This document shows positions 1 to 9,411 of a stretch of 64,000 nt of DNA, one piece after another. The position numbers and the translations under genes were made by a program. The number at the start of each line of letters is the position of its first letter. Positions within the stretch are counted from its first letter, which is position 1. The notes under the pieces are model-generated. The model searched no databases, was not told the origin of the DNA, and was given only the letters and a program-made list of their open reading frames with translations. This stretch comes from Methylophaga sp. (lineage in GTDB: Bacteria; Pseudomonadota; Gammaproteobacteria; Nitrosococcales; Methylophagaceae), in contig JAGXHJ010000034.1 of assembly GCA_024636315.1 (NCBI GenBank), positions 1 through 64,000 of the forward strand. The letters run 5' to 3'.

Positions 1-602
1 AAAAGGGAGATAGCGGGTAAATAACCCGTAAATTGGAGAAAAATGAACGTGTGACGTCACTTTTTTCTAAATTTATTCAAAAAATTAGCTTTCAGCTAAT
101 CTGGCACTAATAAAAGTGGTTCGTGCAAAGGTCTCAATTAGTATTATGGAAGATAATTTTCTTCAATAGATGTCTTCTTACTTTTAGACAAGAAATTGAA
201 TAAGGCCTCAATAGCGCCTCACTCGAAGATACTTGGAAAAGTAAGTAACAAGCATTTGTGCTTTCAGTTATGATCTATTCTTGATGGATTAAAGCACTAT
301 AAATCGGTCAGCATTATCGCGTTGCTAAAACTAAATAAAAAGACAACTAGGCGGCACCTCGTTAACATAGAAGCCTAGTGCTACTAATTAACCTAAACTC
401 AGGTTAAGAGGTAAAAAGTACAAACTTAAACAATATATCGTCATTCCGGTGATCTTTTTAGCCGGAATCAATGCTGAGAGTACAATGAACAGGCAATTTT
501 GGCATAGATTCCCGCTAAAAGCCTAAGGGAATGACGGCGTTTTTCTTATCCCTAGCTGGGGTTTAATTAGGAGTTCCAGATGCACTGGGCTCAGGAATCA
601 CA
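1..602. other. Gene-free stretch at the left edge
   Basis: I see no convincing coding region on either strand here. It holds a short hairpin (CGGGT at 14-18 with ACCCG at 24-28), a 10-bp perfect palindrome at 51-60, a 7-bp stem (346-352 with 373-379), and the palindromic element at 439-536, which is listed separately. The last 60 bases carry an AGGA ribosome-binding site at 593-596, six bases before the next start codon. The stretch could contain a small RNA, but nothing in the sequence demands it. Confidence 0.6.
439..536. repeat. 98-bp palindromic REP-like intergenic element with two hairpins
   Basis: The ends are a perfect 9-bp inverted repeat: CGTCATTCC at 439-447 and GGAATGACG at 528-536. 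Inside lie two hairpins. The left one pairs ATTCCGG (443-449) with CCGGAAT (462-468). The right one pairs ATTCCC (508-513) with GGGAAT (527-532). The termini resemble the CGTCATTCC-ended repeats scattered between genes in many proteobacterial genomes. No second copy was noticed in this window, so repetition in the genome is inferred from form. Confidence 0.6.
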
Positions 603-791
603 ATGAAAATTATCGGACTTATCCTGTTGGTTGTAGGTGCTGGCTTAGCGTTATGGGGCTTTCAATTATCTGATTCTATCGGCTCGCAACTAACGCAAGC
701 CGTCATAGGTTCAGATACCGATAAGGTAATGACCTTATATATAACGGGTGCAGCCAGTTTTATTGTTGGCCTATATCTTTTTAAAAATTAA
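603..791 (+). CDS. DUF3185 family small membrane protein
   Basis: This is a 62-residue protein of unknown function that matches the DUF3185 pattern. It has an N-terminal membrane segment (about residues 4-20), a short polar middle containing SDSIGSQL and GSDTDK, and a second membrane segment (about 45-60). The start has an AGGA ribosome-binding site six bases upstream. It lies 12 bp before a GlsB-type gene and probably shares a transcript that ends at the hairpin at 1096-1136. DUF3185 proteins often sit beside other tiny stress-type membrane proteins, which suggests an envelope-stress role but does not show one. Confidence 0.8.
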   Translation: MKIIGLILLVVGAGLALWGFQLSDSIGSQLTQAVIGSDTDKVMTLYITGAASFIVGLYLFKN

Positions 792-803
792 ACTGGAGAC
801 ATC

Positions 804-1061
804 ATGAGCATTACTAGCTTGATAATATTTTTAGCTATTGGCGGCCTAGCAGGTTGGCTAGCCGGTAAAATAATGAACAGCAAAAGATTTGGCATCGTAG
901 GTAATGTTATTGTCGGCGTTGTTGGTGCCGTGTTGGGTGGTTTCGTATTCAATTTACTCGGTCTCAATGCCAATGCTGGCGGCTTACTAGGGGCGATAGT
1001 CACCGCTACTGTCGGCGCTATTATGTTGTTATATGTCATTAGCATTATTAAGAAGGCATAG
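804..1061 (+). CDS. GlsB/YeaQ/YmgE family membrane protein
   Basis: The 85-residue protein belongs to the transglycosylase-associated family (YeaQ/YmgE/GlsB). It shows three hydrophobic segments (about residues 5-23, 30-52 and 60-82) and the typical GGLAGWLAGKIM start followed by a glycine-rich second helix. Members are small inner-membrane proteins linked to general stress responses; their biochemical role is not established. It follows the DUF3185 gene by 12 bp and is followed by a strong hairpin, so the two genes form a small operon. An antisense reading frame covers the same bases but has no family resemblance. Confidence 0.85.
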   Translation: MSITSLIIFLAIGGLAGWLAGKIMNSKRFGIVGNVIVGVVGAVLGGFVFNLLGLNANAGGLLGAIVTATVGAIMLLYVISIIKKA

Positions 1062-1095
1062 CTCAATAGTCGCTACGCAACAGGTTTAATCTGAT

Positions 1096-1136
1096 AAATA
1101 TCTCAGTGGGATGAAACTATTCCCGCTGAGATATTT
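1096..1136 (+). terminator. Rho-independent-type terminator after the DUF3185-GlsB pair
   Basis: A 15-bp stem pairs 1096-1110 with 1122-1136, with one G-T wobble and an 11-base loop. On the plus strand it is followed by AGATTTTAATT, a modest T tract. It sits 35 bp after the GlsB-type stop codon. Confidence 0.7.
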
Positions 1137-1407
1137 AGATTTTAATTAGGCCTAAGCATTTAGTTGTTAAAGCCAAAAGAATTAAGCATGTGCTTTTGCT
1201 TACAAACCCGCTACCAGTATTGAAAGTTAAAATGTTCATATGATATTTTACATAAACTCATACCGTCATCTGGCTTTCTTTATTATTTATCTCTTGCTTA
1301 CTTAATACTAAACCAATCAATATATTCATCATACTTCATATCGACATGACATAAACTAAAGCTTTAGTCTGTTGATATCATTCTAGCTTTCAGTAAGGTT
1401 AAACGCG
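1137..1407. other. Intergenic region before the acyltransferase gene
   Basis: This AT-rich, gene-free stretch lies between the terminator and the next start. It presumably holds the promoter of the acyltransferase gene, but no clear -35/-10 pair stands out. An AAGG ribosome-binding site lies about ten bases before the start codon at 1408. Confidence 0.5.
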
Positions 1408-2460
1408 ATGCGGTTAGTATCATTTGATTATTTTAGAGGCGTTGCCATTTTATTTATTGTCGCCGGCCATTCCTTTGGCACTTGGCCGATAGATACTTTT
1501 AGCGAAAAAGTGCTGACTAATATCGTTTATAGCGGTACTGCTTTATTCGTATTTATTTCAGGATTTTTCTTCCACCATATTTTCTATAAAGATTTTGAGA
1601 TGAAAATCTTTATGTCGAAAAAAGTAAAGAATGTCTTAATTCCTTATCTGATCCTATCAACTTTAGGCTTTATCTATTTCGCACTGTCATCAAAACCATT
1701 TCCCTTTCTCGATCGATTGATCTCTACTGATGGTACATCATGGATGGATTATATTCAGTTGTATGTTAGCTATCTATGGACGGGGCGGATTATGTACGCC
1801 TACTGGTACATTCCCTTTATCATGATTATGTTTTTAATCTCACCGCTATTCATTGCATATATCAGGTTATCTTTAGCTGTGAGACTAACCCTGATGGTTA
1901 TTTTATTACTATTTTCGGCATTTTTTGTACATCGGCCAATCTTAAATATGTCGCCGATCCATTCGGTTATTTATTATATTCCGATCTATTTAATAGGCAT
2001 TAACTGCTCGATAAACCGTGAACAATTCGAACCTTTTCTTAAAGGTAAGACGCTTATTTTTGGTTTCATCGTGATCGCTTTAGCCGTTCTGCAATCAATG
2101 TATTTTGATTCTAGAGGCGCGCTCTCTAAGGCAGACATTTTTTCTTATGGCGACGTAGATATCAATATCTTCCAAAAAATAGCTCTGTGTTTCTTTTTTC
2201 TTTCATTACTTCATCGCTATGAAAACAAAACCATACCAGGGTTAAAACTTTTGGCTTCATCAAGCTTTGCGATCTACTTTTTGCATACTTGGGTATTACA
2301 TATAATCCATCAATATCGTCCGTTTACATTATTTCCCAATGCACCCGATATTTTAATATGGTTTGGCGTAATCATAGTGACAGTGGCAATTAGTTTGCTT
2401 ATCGCTTACTCAATCAAAGCTGTTTTAAAGCACAACAGTCGCTATCTGATTGGCTGGTAA
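1408..2460 (+). CDS. Membrane acyltransferase, acyltransferase-3 family
   Basis: The 350-residue protein is a multi-pass membrane protein of the acyltransferase-3 (OafA/WecH/NodX-like) family. The N-terminal FDYFRGVAILFIVAGH is the family signature, with the conserved Arg in helix 1 and a His at the helix end. About ten hydrophobic segments follow, and FAIYFLHTW near residue 290 matches the usual C-terminal motif. Such enzymes move acyl groups onto sugars or other surface molecules; the substrate here is unknown. The gene stands alone between an upstream terminator and the convergent rarA, and its low GC and lack of operon partners would fit an accessory gene. Confidence 0.85.
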   Translation: MRLVSFDYFRGVAILFIVAGHSFGTWPIDTFSEKVLTNIVYSGTALFVFISGFFFHHIFYKDFEMKIFMSKKVKNVLIPYLILSTLGFIYFALSSKPFPFLDRLISTDGTSWMDYIQLYVSYLWTGRIMYAYWYIPFIMIMFLISPLFIAYIRLSLAVRLTLMVILLLFSAFFVHRPILNMSPIHSVIYYIPIYLIGINCSINREQFEPFLKGKTLIFGFIVIALAVLQSMYFDSRGALSKADIFSYGDVDINIFQKIALCFFFLSLLHRYENKTIPGLKLLASSSFAIYFLHTWVLHIIHQYRPFTLFPNAPDILIWFGVIIVTVAISLLIAYSIKAVLKHNSRYLIGW

Positions 2461-2479
2461 ATACACTAGCTTGTCTTGT

Positions 2480-3805
2480 TTATTTATTCGCCTGCTTATC
2501 TAGCATTTTCAGGCGTGCTAATTTTTCAGCGATCTTAATTTCTAAGCCGCGATTAACTGGCTGATAATAATTTCTTGGTGCCATGTTTTCTGGGAAGTAA
2601 TTTTCCCCCGCTGCATAGGCATCGGGTTCGTCGTGGGCATAACGATAGTCTTTTTTATAGCCAAGTTCTTTCATTAACTTTGTTGGTGCATTTCGTAAAT
2701 GTAACGGCACTTCCGATGAACCTTGGCTACGCACATCTTGCATAGCGGCATTAAATGCCATGTAAACCGCATTACTTTTCGGTGCGCTTGCTAAATACAT
2801 TACCGCTTGGGCAATAGCGAGCTCACCTTCAGGCCGACCTAATTTATCAAAGCTTTCCCATGCATCTAATGCGATGCGTAAACCGCGAGGATCAGCATTG
2901 CCGATATCTTCACTCGCCATACGCACAATACGTCGCATTAAATAAACTGGATCACAGCCACCATCAAGCATCCGGCATAGCCAATATAATGCTGCATCGG
3001 GTGATGACCCCCTAACTGATTTATGTAAGGCGGAGATCTGGTCATAAAACGCTTCGCCACCTTTATCAAAGCGGCGTAATGTGCCCGTTAATACTTCGGC
3101 TAAATCGTCTTCATCAACACTCGTTTGACCTTTGCTATCGGCTAAATCAACGACTATTTCCAACAAGTTCAGTACACGCCGACCATCACCGTCTGCGGCT
3201 TCTGATAGGGTACCCCGTAAGACATCAGGAAATGCTATGCCGCGATCAGCTAAGCCCACTTCACCATCATTCAAAGCACGATCAATAATTTCCCGTAAAT
3301 CTGTCGCTTCCAGAGATTTAAGCACATAGACCCGCGTTCGCGATAACAAAGCATTATTCAATTCAAAAGAAGGATTTTCTGTTGTTGCACCAATAAATGT
3401 AAAGGTGCCATCTTCCACATAAGGCAGAAATGCATCTTGTTGTGATTTATTAAAACGATGTACTTCATCAACGAATAGTAAAGTTCGACGGCCTTGTTCT
3501 TGTTGTAGTTGTTGCGCTCGCGCTACGGCGGCACGTACTTCTTTGACGCCTGCAAGCACCGCTGAGATTGTGATGAATTCCATATCACAATAACCGGCGA
3601 TCAATTTACCTAAGGTTGTTTTACCTGTGCCTGGGGGCCCCCAGAAAATCATCGAATGAGGTTGACCTGAAGCGATTGCCTGTCGTAATGGTTTTCCTTC
3701 ACCCAGCAGATGATATTGACCAATATAACCATCCAGTGTTTTAGGACGCATTCTATCGGCGAGTGGCCGCCCCGCTAGATCATCAATGTTGCCAAACAGA
3801 CTCAC
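2480..3805 (-). CDS. rarA: Replication-associated recombination protein A (AAA+ ATPase)
   Basis: RarA (MgsA) is a clamp-loader-like AAA+ ATPase that acts at stalled replication forks. The 441 residues match the family length. Walker A is GPPGTGKT at residues 56-63, Walker B is LLFVDEVHRF near 110, and sensor-1 GATTENPSFE follows. The C-terminal tetramerisation half contains DPVYLMRRIVRMASEDIG and the closing KKDYRYAHDEPDAYAAGENYFP block. Its start overlaps the end of lolA by 4 bp, so the two are translationally coupled, in the same order ftsK-lolA-rarA as in enterobacteria. Confidence 0.96.
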   Translation of the reverse strand: MSLFGNIDDLAGRPLADRMRPKTLDGYIGQYHLLGEGKPLRQAIASGQPHSMIFWGPPGTGKTTLGKLIAGYCDMEFITISAVLAGVKEVRAAVARAQQLQQEQGRRTLLFVDEVHRFNKSQQDAFLPYVEDGTFTFIGATTENPSFELNNALLSRTRVYVLKSLEATDLREIIDRALNDGEVGLADRGIAFPDVLRGTLSEAADGDGRRVLNLLEIVVDLADSKGQTSVDEDDLAEVLTGTLRRFDKGGEAFYDQISALHKSVRGSSPDAALYWLCRMLDGGCDPVYLMRRIVRMASEDIGNADPRGLRIALDAWESFDKLGRPEGELAIAQAVMYLASAPKSNAVYMAFNAAMQDVRSQGSSEVPLHLRNAPTKLMKELGYKKDYRYAHDEPDAYAAGENYFPENMAPRNYYQPVNRGLEIKIAEKLARLKMLDKQANK

Positions 3806-4443
3806 AAGCCAGTATCACCTACTACGTCCACTCCTGGTGCTGGCGTGAAGACGAAGGTATCTTTGGCCAGTACAGGATTTTCTTGTGCTTGGCTGAAAAC
3901 CAGTCTAGTGCGTTGATCAAAGCTATCCTTCATAATCATTGTACGTAAGCCATATTGATCAAAGGCCAATGCAATAGTTTGAAAGCTAGAGTCGACATTT
4001 TTAGGGACAAGTTCAACCCACAACATGCCATCTTCAGAAGGCACGTCAGTCACTATATACTTATCTGTCGGTAGCGAATTTCCAGACAATAAGGTCGCAG
4101 GTGTATCGGTTAATGCTTCATGTTGTGACTTTACGGTCACTTGTTCGAGATCAACATCATAAAACCAAATACGTTGGCCATCGGCCACAATATGTTGCGG
4201 GAAAGGCTCTTGATAATCCCAACGGAACTTACCTGGGCGTTCTAATACAAATTCACCTTGCGCTTTTTCCATAACATTACCTTGTGGATCTAGTACTGTC
4301 TGTTGGAAGTTAGCTTTATATGTCACCACATTTTTTACAAAAGTGTTTAGTTTTGCTGATGCTGAATCTGCCGCCGACAATGTAAATGACGACAACATCG
4401 TCAAAACAACAATGCCATATTGCAGAAGTTTTTTACCTGTCAT
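3802..4443 (-). CDS. lolA: Outer-membrane lipoprotein carrier protein LolA
   Basis: LolA is the periplasmic chaperone that carries lipoproteins from LolCDE to LolB. The 213-residue protein begins with a signal peptide (residues 1 to about 25, hydrophobic LLQYGIVVLTMLSS, probable cut after LSA). The mature part shows the family features ANFQQTVLDPQG, PGKFRWDY and IWFYDVDLEQV. A GGAG ribosome-binding site precedes the ATG. It lies downstream of ftsK and overlaps rarA by 4 bp, the classic arrangement. Confidence 0.95.
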   Translation of the reverse strand: MTGKKLLQYGIVVLTMLSSFTLSAADSASAKLNTFVKNVVTYKANFQQTVLDPQGNVMEKAQGEFVLERPGKFRWDYQEPFPQHIVADGQRIWFYDVDLEQVTVKSQHEALTDTPATLLSGNSLPTDKYIVTDVPSEDGMLWVELVPKNVDSSFQTIALAFDQYGLRTMIMKDSFDQRTRLVFSQAQENPVLAKDTFVFTPAPGVDVVGDTGL

Positions 4444-4576
4444 GCCGAGACTCCAATTTTTTCATCGAGTCACGCTGACTCGCTGTAGGACTACGACCAC
4501 CATTTACAGTTAATCGTTGCCCAATATCTGTTTTAAATAAGTAAAAGCTAGAGACGACTTGCACTACATCATTCAT
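4433..4576 (-). CDS. Possible 47-residue small protein between ftsK and lolA
   Basis: An uninterrupted ATG-to-TAA frame of 47 codons nearly fills the 160-bp gap between ftsK and lolA and overlaps the first bases of lolA by 11 bp. The predicted peptide begins MNDVVQVVSSFYLF and ends in a charged tail (SMKKLESRHDR). I recognise no family. No good ribosome-binding site is visible before the ATG, and the lolA ribosome-binding site lies inside its last codons. It may be chance, or a coupling leader for lolA. Confidence 0.25.
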   Translation of the reverse strand: MNDVVQVVSSFYLFKTDIGQRLTVNGGRSPTASQRDSMKKLESRHDR

Positions 4577-4603
4577 TTTGCTTTTAATCGAGAGAAGTTC
4601 TGC

Positions 4604-6916
4604 TTAATAATCTCCCCGCGGTTTTGGTGCCAGTACCTCACGGCTACCATTACCTTGCATAGATGACACTACACCAGCGGCTTCCATCGCTTCAACAATA
4701 CGTGCCGCCCGGTTATAACCAATCTTTAAACGACGCTGCACACCTGAAATAGAGGCGCGTTGGCTTTCAGTTACGATTTGCACTGCTTGGTCATATAACG
4801 CGTCTTGCTCACCATCACTTGGGTCGCTCAGATTGCTACTATCATCATCGTCCTCTGGTATGCCACGCGTAATTTCTTCTAAATAGTTAGGTTGGGCATA
4901 TTTTTTCAAGAAGTTAACGACTTGATGCACTTCATGGTCATCAACAAAAGCACCATGTACACGTTCAGGTATGCTGGTGCCTGGTGGCAAGAACAACATA
5001 TCACCCTGCCCTAATAATTGCTCGGCACCCATTTGGTCCAAAATTGTCCGTGAATCAATTCGTGACGATACTTGAAAAGCCATTCGCGTAGGAATATTGG
5101 CTTTAATCAAGCCGGTAATAACATCGACTGATGGTCGTTGCGTCGCTAAAATCAGATGAATACCCGATGCACGGGCTTTTTGTGCCAGACGAGCAATTAA
5201 TTCTTCGACTTGTTTACCAACCACCATCATCATATCGGCAAGCTCATCAATAATGACCACGATAAAGGGCAGTGGCACCAATGTTTCCGGCGGTTCGCCA
5301 TCAACTAAGTCAACCATAGGATCAATTATTGGTTCACCGCGATCTATCGCATCTTTAACCTTTTTATTGAAGCCGGTAATATTTCGTACGCCCATGGCAG
5401 CCATTAAGGGATAACGTCGTTCCATTTCTGCAACACACCAACGTAAAGCATTGGCCGCTTCTTTCATATCCGTAACAACAGGGGTTAATAAATGAGGAAT
5501 ATCTTCATAAACGGATAATTCCAACATTTTTGGATCAATCATGATCAGGCGAACTTGCTCAGGTGTCGCCTTGTAAAGCAGACTTAAAATCATCGCATTT
5601 ACTGCAACCGATTTACCCGACCCAGTAGTCCCCGCTACTAATAAGTGCGGCATTTTTTCTAGATCAACGGATACAGGACGACCTGCAATGTCTTTACCCA
5701 ATGCCATCATCAACACAGATTTATTGTTTTCGTAACCTTCTGAACCTAAAATTTCACGTAGTCGGACTATATCTCGATGTTCATTCGGAATTTCTAAGCC
5801 AACGACCGGTTTACCAGGTATAACCTCAACAACACGAACACTGCTGACCGATAAAGAACGCGCCAAATCTTTTGCCAAGCCAGAAATTCGACTGACTTTA
5901 ATACCAGCAGCAGGTTGTAATTCAAAACGCGTAACTACAGGGCCTGGTTGCACTTCTACTACTTGCACTTCAACGCCAAAATCTTTTAACTTAAGTTCGA
6001 CCAGACGTGACATAGCCTGTAAAACTTCCTCGCTATAGCCCCCAACACTCGCTGTCGCCATATCAAGTAAGGCCAATGCAGGCATGCTGTTACCCCCTTC
6101 TTCCGGAGTTTCAAACAAAGGAACTTGGCGTTCTTTTTCTTCACGTTTACTCGGTGCGGTGACTTCTATTACTGGCTCAACACGCACCTTCGGTTGTGAT
6201 TTGATTTTTTCATTTTTTTCACGAAAAGTGACTTCTCGGCGTTGCTTGGTTTCTTTTACGACCAATTTTTCTTTGAACTCACGAAGCCAGCGCGCACTAC
6301 GGGTCATGATCAATAACGCCACAGCACCCAATCGATCAATTACCATCAACCATGACAGGCCTGTATATAAAGTCACGCCAGTTAAAAATACCGCCAACAG
6401 TAATAAGCTGGTACCAGAGGCACCAAATATTGATACAAATCCATTGCCTACCACTTCACCTAAAATACCACCAGCACCTAAGGGCAATAAACTGGCGTAG
6501 GCAGCCAAACTTAGAGTTGATAAGCCACTCGCTGCGGAAAGCGCCATCACTAAACCAACAGCTTTTAAAATCCAAAAGTGTAAAGCGCCTTCAGAATCTG
6601 CCCTTTTACCCCAGCTAAATAATAGCCAGCCACTAAATCCCAGCATTAAAGGCGATAAGTAGGCCGGAAAACCAAACCCATATAACAAGGCATCGGCTAA
6701 CCAAGAACCCACAATGCCACCTCGATTTGAGATCGCATCATTAGTGCCAGTCGTCGACCATGCGGGGTCAGTCGGCTGATATGACCACAATGACAGTAAC
6801 AAATAACCGGCTAATGCTAGCGCTAAAATAAGCGCTGCTTCGCGTAAGCGAAAGCCTACAGCACTAGACATTACCTGTCGTTTTTCTTTATCGTTCACTC
6901 GTGTTGCCTGAGCCAA
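4604..6916 (-). CDS. ftsK: DNA translocase FtsK
   Basis: FtsK pumps chromosome DNA through the closing septum and activates XerCD at dif. The 770-residue protein has an N-terminal membrane domain of four or five helices (about residues 26-46, 79-101, 113-135 and 163-195). A charged linker (205-275) follows, shorter than the long linker of E. coli FtsK. In the RecA-type motor, Walker A GTTGSGKS lies at 429-436 and Walker [10 protein letters not shown] at 553-561. The C-terminal gamma winged helix (about 705-765, with [18 protein letters not shown]) reads KOPS. It heads the lolA-rarA group and is divergent from trxB. The xerC gene, its functional partner, is at the right edge. Confidence 0.97.
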   Translation of the reverse strand: MAQATRVNDKEKRQVMSSAVGFRLREAALILALALAGYLLLSLWSYQPTDPAWSTTGTNDAISNRGGIVGSWLADALLYGFGFPAYLSPLMLGFSGWLLFSWGKRADSEGALHFWILKAVGLVMALSAASGLSTLSLAAYASLLPLGAGGILGEVVGNGFVSIFGASGTSLLLLAVFLTGVTLYTGLSWLMVIDRLGAVALLIMTRSARWLREFKEKLVVKETKQRREVTFREKNEKIKSQPKVRVEPVIEVTAPSKREEKERQVPLFETPEEGGNSMPALALLDMATASVGGYSEEVLQAMSRLVELKLKDFGVEVQVVEVQPGPVVTRFELQPAAGIKVSRISGLAKDLARSLSVSSVRVVEVIPGKPVVGLEIPNEHRDIVRLREILGSEGYENNKSVLMMALGKDIAGRPVSVDLEKMPHLLVAGTTGSGKSVAVNAMILSLLYKATPEQVRLIMIDPKMLELSVYEDIPHLLTPVVTDMKEAANALRWCVAEMERRYPLMAAMGVRNITGFNKKVKDAIDRGEPIIDPMVDLVDGEPPETLVPLPFIVVIIDELADMMMVVGKQVEELIARLAQKARASGIHLILATQRPSVDVITGLIKANIPTRMAFQVSSRIDSRTILDQMGAEQLLGQGDMLFLPPGTSIPERVHGAFVDDHEVHQVVNFLKKYAQPNYLEEITRGIPEDDDDSSNLSDPSDGEQDALYDQAVQIVTESQRASISGVQRRLKIGYNRAARIVEAMEAAGVVSSMQGNGSREVLAPKPRGDY

Positions 6917-7033
6917 TGTAATATTTCCAATAAAGCTAATAAATTAAGCTCTGATTTTAACACAGCTTTTCAACTGATATGCTTTACCAAATGCACAGCA
7001 GTGAGTACCCTTATAGAAATTCAAGCAAATTAA

Positions 7034-7987
<954 letters not shown>

Positions 7988-8006
7988 GGCACAACACGTT
8001 TAATAA

Positions 8007-8031
8007 AAGGGCAGGTCTTTCACCTGCCCTT
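8007..8031 (+). terminator. Rho-independent terminator after trxB
   Basis: A perfect 10-bp stem (8007-8016 with 8022-8031) with a 5-base loop is followed by AACTTTT on the plus strand. It lies 20 bp after the trxB stop codon and before the universal stress protein gene. Confidence 0.85.
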
Positions 8032-8054
8032 AACTTTTATGAGGCACAAATCTC

Positions 8055-8498
8055 ATGGAAAACTACCAACATATTCTGATCGCCGCTGACTTTTCCGAGC
8101 ACAGCCAACAGGTTATAAACCGCGCCCAAGAAATCGCTGAACGTTATCAAGCAAAACTCAGCATTTGTCATATTATCGAAGACTTCCCGATTGCTGATTT
8201 TGCATACGAACCCATGATCAGTGTTGATCTGGATATGCGTGATGCCATGCTCGATTCAGGTAAAAAACACATCGCCGATATTGCCAAAAAATTTGATCTC
8301 CCTACTGCAAATCAATGGGTAGAATTTGGTAGCCCCAGCCTGAACATAGTGAGTTTAGCTAACGATAATAAAGTAGATTTAATTGTTGTCGGTTCCCACG
8401 GTCGCCATGGCATAAAATTATTACTTGGTTCTACTGCCAATGGCGTTTTGCATCACGCTTTATGTGATGTTTTGGCTGTCAGGCTAACGGAACAATAG
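8055..8498 (+). CDS. Universal stress protein, UspA family
   Basis: The 147-residue cytoplasmic protein has one Usp domain. ILIAADFSEHS opens it, and the ATP-binding signature GSHGRHGIKLLLGSTANGV (G-x2-G-x9-G-S/T) lies near residues 115-133. The signature predicts an ATP-binding member rather than an ATP-free UspA. Such proteins dimerise and support survival under stress. It stands alone, separated from trxB by a terminator and convergent with the downstream regulator gene. Confidence 0.92.
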   Translation: MENYQHILIAADFSEHSQQVINRAQEIAERYQAKLSICHIIEDFPIADFAYEPMISVDLDMRDAMLDSGKKHIADIAKKFDLPTANQWVEFGSPSLNIVSLANDNKVDLIVVGSHGRHGIKLLLGSTANGVLHHALCDVLAVRLTEQ

Positions 8499-8519
8499 TT
8501 CGACACTCAGCCTTAAGTT

Positions 8520-9254
8520 TTATTTACGTAAACGTTCAAATAAGCCGTATTGCCAACTTCGCATCGCGAATACTGCCGTAGTGCCACGGCGTTGATCAAG
8601 TGGCAACACGGCATCGTCGTTATTAAGTTCATCAAAATCACGAGCTAATTGTTCCACTTTTCGGTGAAAGACGATCATCGCGGCATCGCTTAACATGCCA
8701 TTTTTCACGATGAGCTGTTCCTGTTGCTCGGTAAATTGGGTATTAAAAAAATCTGCGGCAACTTTTTGCTGAAAGAACTGCTGAATAGGACCATTATCAA
8801 GCCACTTAAAATTGGTAGCTACTTTTAATTTAATACGATTACCGGCTAACAAATCAATCAATCTCAGTCTATCTAACACGACGAGATAACGAATACATTC
8901 ATGTTCGGACAGATGGAAATGGTCCATTAACTGCGGCATTGTCCAACGGTTGAGCACACAAACAGTGACCAGCAATAGAGCTATATTTGTCGCAATCTCC
9001 TGTTCTTGCTCAAACGAAAGTTTCGACACCATTGACCGCGCCTGATTATTCATCAGCAAAACCAAATCTGAAATTTCCATATCCATCATTTGGCAAATAG
9101 CATCGAGTCTTGCTAAAGAAAAACTGGCTTCGGCAAATAAACGTTTTACACTAGCTTCAGACAATGTGAGCTGGCTAGCAACATCGGCATAAGATAAACC
9201 ATGCGCTTTTAGCGCTCGCTTTAAGGTATCAATTAATTGCTTTGTTTGCGCCAT
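8520..9254 (-). CDS. XRE-type helix-turn-helix transcriptional regulator
   Basis: The 244-residue protein starts with a Cro/C1-type helix-turn-helix (about residues 6-65): LSYADVASQLTLSEASVKRLF is followed by FSLARLDAICQMMDMEISDL. The remaining 180 residues are helical, with no enzyme motif that I recognise. It is divergent from the LplT-Aas fusion gene with a 157-bp gap, so it may control that gene and itself. The gap holds a 6-bp inverted repeat (AAGTAT 9296-9301, ATACTT 9311-9316) as a possible operator. Regulation of lipid repair is inference from position only. Confidence 0.8.
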   Translation of the reverse strand: MAQTKQLIDTLKRALKAHGLSYADVASQLTLSEASVKRLFAEASFSLARLDAICQMMDMEISDLVLLMNNQARSMVSKLSFEQEQEIATNIALLLVTVCVLNRWTMPQLMDHFHLSEHECIRYLVVLDRLRLIDLLAGNRIKLKVATNFKWLDNGPIQQFFQQKVAADFFNTQFTEQQEQLIVKNGMLSDAAMIVFHRKVEQLARDFDELNNDDAVLPLDQRRGTTAVFAMRSWQYGLFERLRK

Positions 9255-9411
9255 TTATGCCTCACATGCTCATATTTAATCATTATTACCGTGATAAGTA
9301 TTACATAGCGATACTTTAGATTCAAAATATTGCAACTTAGGATCTTTAGTCGCTTTATTTAACGCATCTAATTAAGATGTCTCCTAACATTTTCTAAAGC
9401 CAGAGCAACTC

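Noticed and set aside
14..28. CGGGT/ACCCG hairpin near the left edge as a terminator
   Set aside because: The stem is only five base pairs and no T tract follows on either strand.
788..1066. Minus-strand frame of 92 codons opposite the GlsB-type gene
   Set aside because: It mirrors a clear family member on the other strand; its product is a Pro/Ala/Thr-rich translation typical of antisense frames.
1408..2460. Whole 1-2460 segment as a mobile island
   Set aside because: There is one palindromic repeat and an AT-rich accessory-type gene, but no integrase, transposase, direct repeats or tRNA edge.
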